Assembly: GCA_023435645.1 (NCBI GenBank)
Contig: JAEYRK010000016.1
Location: forward strand, 1-9,091
Reading direction: 5' to 3'
DNA: 9,091 nt
Source: Bacillota bacterium
GTDB taxonomy: Bacteria > Bacillota > Clostridia > Lachnospirales > Lachnospiraceae
Under the pieces are notes generated by a model. The model was given only the letters and a program-made list of their open reading frames with translations. It made no database searches and had not been told where the DNA came from. Below, in pieces: positions 7,101 to 9,091 of this stretch. A program made the position numbers and the translations under genes. Positions within the stretch are counted from its first letter, which is position 1, and the number at the start of each line of letters is the position of its first letter.

Positions 7101-8489
7101 GAGCTGCTTGCATCAGGAGGTAAGCTCTACACCATGCTTAAGATTGATGAGGGCAATCATCTGGGAGCAGCTAAGATAAGACTTCGTTCCCTGATCGCTG
7201 CGATGGAGGAACGTAGGAAGACCGAGAGGAAGGAAGCCGGACAGCGGGAGATATTCAAAAAACCGGAGTTCACGAAGGATATGAGGCTGACTCATACCAT
7301 TCTTGCACCTCAGATGGCACCGATCCAATTTGAATTAATTCGTGAGGCTGCCCGCTCCTGTGGTTATCAATTGGAGATACTGCCTGCCTTCGACTGTACC
7401 GCTGTGGAGGAAGGCTTACAATATGTGAACAATGATGCCTGCTACCCGGCGATCCTTATGGTGGGGCAGGTTGTGAAGGCCTTAAAGTCAGGGCAATATG
7501 ACCCTGATAGAACCTCGGTCATTCTTACGCAGAGCGGCGGGGGATGTCGTGCGACGAATTACCTTGCCCTACTGGAATTAGGACTACAGCAAGCCGGTTT
7601 TCCTCAGGTTCCGATTATTTCTGTTAATGCGGCAGGTCTTGGAAAGCAGCCTGGCTTTACCTACTCCCTGGGACTGATCAACCGATGCATTATGGCAATG
7701 GTATACGGGGATATCTTTATGAAGGTACTCAACAGGACCAGACCCTATGAGCGGTTTCCCGGCTCCGCACAGCTGTTATATGAGAAGTGGAAGGAGAAGG
7801 CGAAGGAGAACATCAGAGACACCGGCAAACGGGACTTTGAGAGAAATGTGAGGGGTATCATAAAAGAATTTGACCGACTGGAGCTGACGGAGGTGAAAAA
7901 GCCCAGAGTTGGAGTAGTGGGAGAAATCTTAGTGAAATACCACCCAACAGCGAATAACGATATCATCAGTATCCTGGAGGAAGGAGGAGCAGAGGCAATT
8001 GTACCTGATCTTATGGATTATATCTTATATTCTACTTACAATGCACGATTCCGCTTCCGATATCTTGCCGGGTCGAAACTGAATAAGGAGGTCAGTGATT
8101 TTGCAGCCTATTATATTCATCGGTTCCGAAAGAGGTTAAGTAAGGAGCTGGAGCAAAGCAAACGCTTTCATCCTCCCACGCCGATTGAGGAGCTGGCGCG
8201 GATGGCTTCCGGGGTTCTGTCCTTAGGAAACCAGACCGGTGAGGGCTGGCTGGTAACAGCGGAGATGCTGGAGCTGATTGAGCAGGGAACGGATAATATT
8301 ATCTGTGTCCAGCCCCTGGCATGTCTTCCGAATCATGTGGCAGGGAAGGGGATGTTCAAGCCGATTAAGGAGAGATACCCGGCTGCAAATATAATCCCAA
8401 TCGATTATGACCCCGGTATTTCCAGTGTAAATCAATTGAATCGTATTAAGCTGATGCTTTCGGTTGCCTTTAAAAAGATCAAGGAATAA
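4188..8489 (+). CDS. Giant fused acyl-CoA dehydratase activase / DUF2229-HgdB-like protein (1433 aa)
   Basis: Cytoplasmic iron-sulfur ATPase; AGGAG (4175-4179) lies 8 bases before the ATG. Four modules plus a Cys motif are visible. A1 (about 5-262) and A2 (319-575) are BadF/BcrA-type activase domains: phosphate loops GIDIGSTT (7-14) and GIDAGSTT (322-329), ELGGED (101-106) versus DIGGQD (419-424), and cluster-type cysteines C124/C163 and C444/C483. A 6-residue repeat linker (586-609) precedes a Cys motif C630-x2-C633-x3-C637...C656. B1 (about 695-1030, DUF2229-like) and B2 (about 1035-1433, HgdB-like) share an order of motifs including CYPA (C747, C1085) and further Cys C772/C1120 and C960/C1379. 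Classical activases (HgdC) are homodimers that use ATP to push one electron into a separate dehydratase. Similar long proteins are known in anaerobes with no settled function; double-cubane cluster proteins are the closest described idea. No CoA transferase or separate dehydratase subunits lie in the window. Family assignment is firm, reaction unknown. Confidence 0.88.
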   Translation: MKNYSLGIDIGSTTVKLVVLGEDGGLLYSDYRRHFSDMKETLITLVRECYRTLGEIPVRISITGSGGLSVSEWLDLPFVQEVIACNYAVEAFIPQTDIVIELGGEDAKLTYLKGVVEQRMNSSCAGGTGAFIDQMAVLLHTEAAGLNELAKGYQVIYPIASRCGVFAKTDIQPLINEGARKEDIAASIFQAVVNQTIGGLACGKPIRGRVAFLGGPLYFLSELRKRFMESLHLEEGEAICPENSQLFAAIGAALSAKQKEAISLAKLNERVAMISDLREEEINRLDPLFRNEEEYQQFLERHKRASVRRDQLSRYQGRVYLGIDAGSTTTKVAAIGEEGELLYSYYGGNEGNPLGKLVEIIKELYRELPDRARLTRTVVTGYGEALMKAALHADYGEIETIAHYKAAKFFSPEVDFILDIGGQDMKCLRMKDGAIDSILLNEACSSGCGSFLEGFASSLHMRIEEFAGEALYAQAPVDLGTKCTVFMNSKVKQAQKEGAGISDLSAGLSYSVIKNALYKVIKLRDKKELGKHILVQGGTFYNNAVLRCFEKITGREAIRPDIAGLMGAFGAALIARERYHEEREASDSGQASDFMQSSDIRQAFDLRQASSLLSPDDLQDFHMTSSNRRCDKCTNQCLLTVNSFTSGERFITGNRCEGGLGIEKQKKDQLPNLNHFKYTRTFRYEPLKEAEAPRGTIGIPRVLNMYENYPFWFTLLTKLGFRVVLSSPSGKKLFEKGLETIPSESVCYPAKLSHGHIMDLIDKGIRTIFYPCVVYEKKEFKEASNHYNCPIVISYPEVIRNNVEELKRYQVKVIAPFLSLEDPKILTERIREEFKDYRVTYQEARKAVAMACREREQYKKDIRTKGEETLSYLRANHQKGIVLCGKPYHVDPEINHGISELIVSYGLAVLTEDSISHLSGLKQKLRVVDQWTYNSRLYRAASLVAQEPCLELVQLNSFGCGLDAVTSDQIAELLASGGKLYTMLKIDEGNHLGAAKIRLRSLIAAMEERRKTERKEAGQREIFKKPEFTKDMRLTHTILAPQMAPIQFELIREAARSCGYQLEILPAFDCTAVEEGLQYVNNDACYPAILMVGQVVKALKSGQYDPDRTSVILTQSGGGCRATNYLALLELGLQQAGFPQVPIISVNAAGLGKQPGFTYSLGLINRCIMAMVYGDIFMKVLNRTRPYERFPGSAQLLYEKWKEKAKENIRDTGKRDFERNVRGIIKEFDRLELTEVKKPRVGVVGEILVKYHPTANNDIISILEEGGAEAIVPDLMDYILYSTYNARFRFRYLAGSKLNKEVSDFAAYYIHRFRKRLSKELEQSKRFHPPTPIEELARMASGVLSLGNQTGEGWLVTAEMLELIEQGTDNIICVQPLACLPNHVAGKGMFKPIKERYPAANIIPIDYDPGISSVNQLNRIKLMLSVAFKKIKE
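5943..6014 (+). repeat. Four 18-bp tandem repeats at the A2 to Cys-motif junction
   Basis: Four imperfect 18-base units encode SDSGQA, SDFMQS, SDIRQA and FDLRQA (residues 586-609) of the activase fusion protein. The core GGCAAGCTT or AGGCAAGC recurs in phase. The stretch lies exactly between the end of the second ATPase module and the Cys-rich motif, so it is a hydrophilic inter-domain tether that has probably expanded by replication slippage. Confidence 0.75.
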
Positions 8490-8544
8490 TGAAGGAAGGT
8501 TTCCGGCTTGTCTGAATATGGACTTCGTAGGAACAACTTCAATT

Positions 8545-8629
8545 AATAAGGTGAAATGTTAACCCCCTGCTTTTGCTCTTGTTATTGGGAAAAGTATGGC
8601 ATATAATGGTGTTAGCATTTCACTTTTAT
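8545..8629. repeat. Long imperfect inverted repeat flanking a promoter
   Basis: Left arm GTGAAATGTTAAC (8551-8563) and right arm GTTAGCATTTCAC (8611-8623) pair over 13 bases with one G-T wobble. The match continues outward (AATAAG on the left, CTTTTATT on the right) with one extra base on the right, and TA dinucleotides border both ends (8544-8545 and 8630-8631). The 47-base middle contains a promoter. As RNA it would be a long-loop hairpin followed by TTTTATT, so it could end the activase transcript; as DNA it could be an operator pair or a tiny TA-flanked element. Confidence 0.6.
8579..8607 (+). promoter_or_regulatory. Promoter within the inverted repeat
   Basis: TTGTTA (8579-8584, 4 of 6), a 17-base spacer and perfect TATAAT (8602-8607). 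The predicted start near 8614 falls inside the right arm of the inverted repeat. It would give a leader of about 190 bases for the lipoprotein gene. Confidence 0.5.
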
Positions 8630-8724
8630 TATGTCGGGGAACGGACATACTGGTTCCTAAAGCTGCCTTGATCAAGCGTAAGTATTCTATGGAAGCTTTG
8701 AAAGCTTTTATCAATAGCTTTTAA

Positions 8725-8733
8725 TGATATAAT
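8725..8733 (+). promoter_or_regulatory. Extended -10 promoter of the lipoprotein gene
   Basis: TGATATAAT is a perfect TGn-TATAAT extended -10. No good -35 sits at 16-18 bases (TTGAAA at 8698-8703 is 24 bases away), which the extended -10 can offset. The start would be near 8740, about 60 bases before the ATG. Confidence 0.55.
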
Positions 8734-8801
8734 TCTATCCAGTAGCATTGAAATATCAATCAAGGGTTACTGTGATAGACCAACACGAAAGGTAGGTAAT
8801 T

Positions 8802-9091
8802 ATGAAACGCATCATGATGACTATGATTCTCTTGGTATTTCTGGGGACACTTGCTGCCTGCTCCAAAAAGGATGGAAAGGATTTGCACTCTGATAAGAAG
8901 AGTAGCGGCCTAGCTGTAGTGGAATCCGGGAATGAAGATGAAGCCAACGGTTCAGAAGCAAGCCACCAGGACAAATCAGGAGAAGAATCTGGAGCTGCAG
9001 CTTCAGAGGCAACGGAAGCAGGATCAGCTGCGGTTATTCCTGCAGGAAGTGAGTCAGCTACTACGGATCTGATAGACTTAAGTGAGGAATT
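8802..9091 (+). CDS. Putative lipoprotein (3'-truncated, 96 codons visible)
   Basis: The frame starts at ATG 8802 after AAAGGTAGG (8788-8796) and is open to the window edge. The N-terminus MKRIMMTMILLVFLGTLAAC is a lipoprotein signal: short basic head, hydrophobic core 8-17, and lipobox LAAC with Cys20 as the predicted lipidated residue, so the mature protein is anchored on the outer face of the membrane. After Cys20 comes a low-complexity stretch rich in Ser, Glu, Gly, Ala and Lys (about 21-85, with SKKDGKD, SGEESGAAAS and EATEAGSAA), typical of a spacer before a folded domain that lies beyond base 9091. The folded domain, and so the function, cannot be read; substrate-binding proteins and peptidoglycan-associated lipoproteins are common possibilities. 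Upstream lie two candidate promoters. Confidence 0.8.
   Translation, partial: MKRIMMTMILLVFLGTLAACSKKDGKDLHSDKKSSGLAVVESGNEDEANGSEASHQDKSGEESGAAASEATEAGSAAVIPAGSESATTDLIDLSEE

Larger units (their letters stand above)
8490..8801. other. 312-bp intergenic region with inverted repeat and two promoters
   Basis: I see no coding frame with a ribosome site here. The region holds an imperfect inverted repeat (8545-8629), a promoter inside it (8579-8607), a small hairpin TATGTC / GACATA (8631-8650), a 10-base palindrome CTTGATCAAG (8667-8676), three AGCTTT motifs (8694-8720) and an extended -10 promoter (8725-8733). No T-tailed hairpin follows the activase stop at once; the inverted repeat is the only candidate terminator. 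Confidence 0.6.

Noticed and set aside
8641..8720. Possible riboswitch in the lipoprotein leader (GGAAC...GTTCC, TATGTC...GACATA hairpins, AGCTTT repeats).
   Set aside because: The stems are 5-6 bases, overlap one another, and I recognise no conserved riboswitch core; no CRISPR, tRNA or rRNA pattern was seen anywhere in the window either.

Overview
The window looks like chromosomal DNA of a strictly anaerobic, low-to-moderate GC Firmicute, most likely a Clostridia/Lachnospiraceae-type plant- or sediment-associated species. The reasons are the near-consensus Shine-Dalgarno and sigma-A promoter sequences, an Lsa/CplR-type ABC-F protein, a secreted GH18 chitinase with an FnIII domain and Pro/Thr linker, and a very large oxygen-sensitive 'acyl-CoA dehydratase activase' fusion protein. 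This placement is inference from gene content, not from a marker gene.

Layout, left to right. (1) 1-1182, +: 3' part of an ABC-F ATPase of the antibiotic-resistance/ribosome-protection type; its first ~100 residues lie outside the window. (2) 1258-1972, +: a strong promoter and a complete YihX-like HAD phosphatase. (3) 2029-2268, -: a previously hidden 41-codon lysine-rich small gene with its own promoter, ribosome site and intrinsic terminator, convergent with the HAD gene and divergent from the chitinase. (4) 2350-4108, +: promoter, an 82-base leader holding an orphan perfect Shine-Dalgarno sequence, the chitinase gene (true start 2467) and its terminator. (5) 4126-8489, +: a single 1433-residue protein made of two activase-type ATPase modules followed by two HgdB/DUF2229-like dehydratase modules. 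(6) 8490-8801: intergenic region with a long imperfect inverted repeat enclosing one promoter, and a second extended -10 promoter. (7) 8802-9091, +: the start of a lipoprotein gene that runs out of the window.

The genes do not form one pathway: nearly every one has its own promoter, and two have clear terminators, so the window is mostly a run of monocistronic units. The most interesting object is the giant protein. Its two ATPase halves each carry a Cys pair with the identical 39-residue spacing, and its two C-terminal halves each carry an equivalent Cys triple. One chain therefore appears to contain pseudo-dimeric versions of both the ATP-driven electron donor and its iron-sulfur acceptor, which are separate dimers in the classical 2-hydroxyacyl-CoA dehydratase system. 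No substrate-defining neighbour (CoA transferase, dehydrogenase, classical dehydratase subunits) is visible, so its reaction is unknown.
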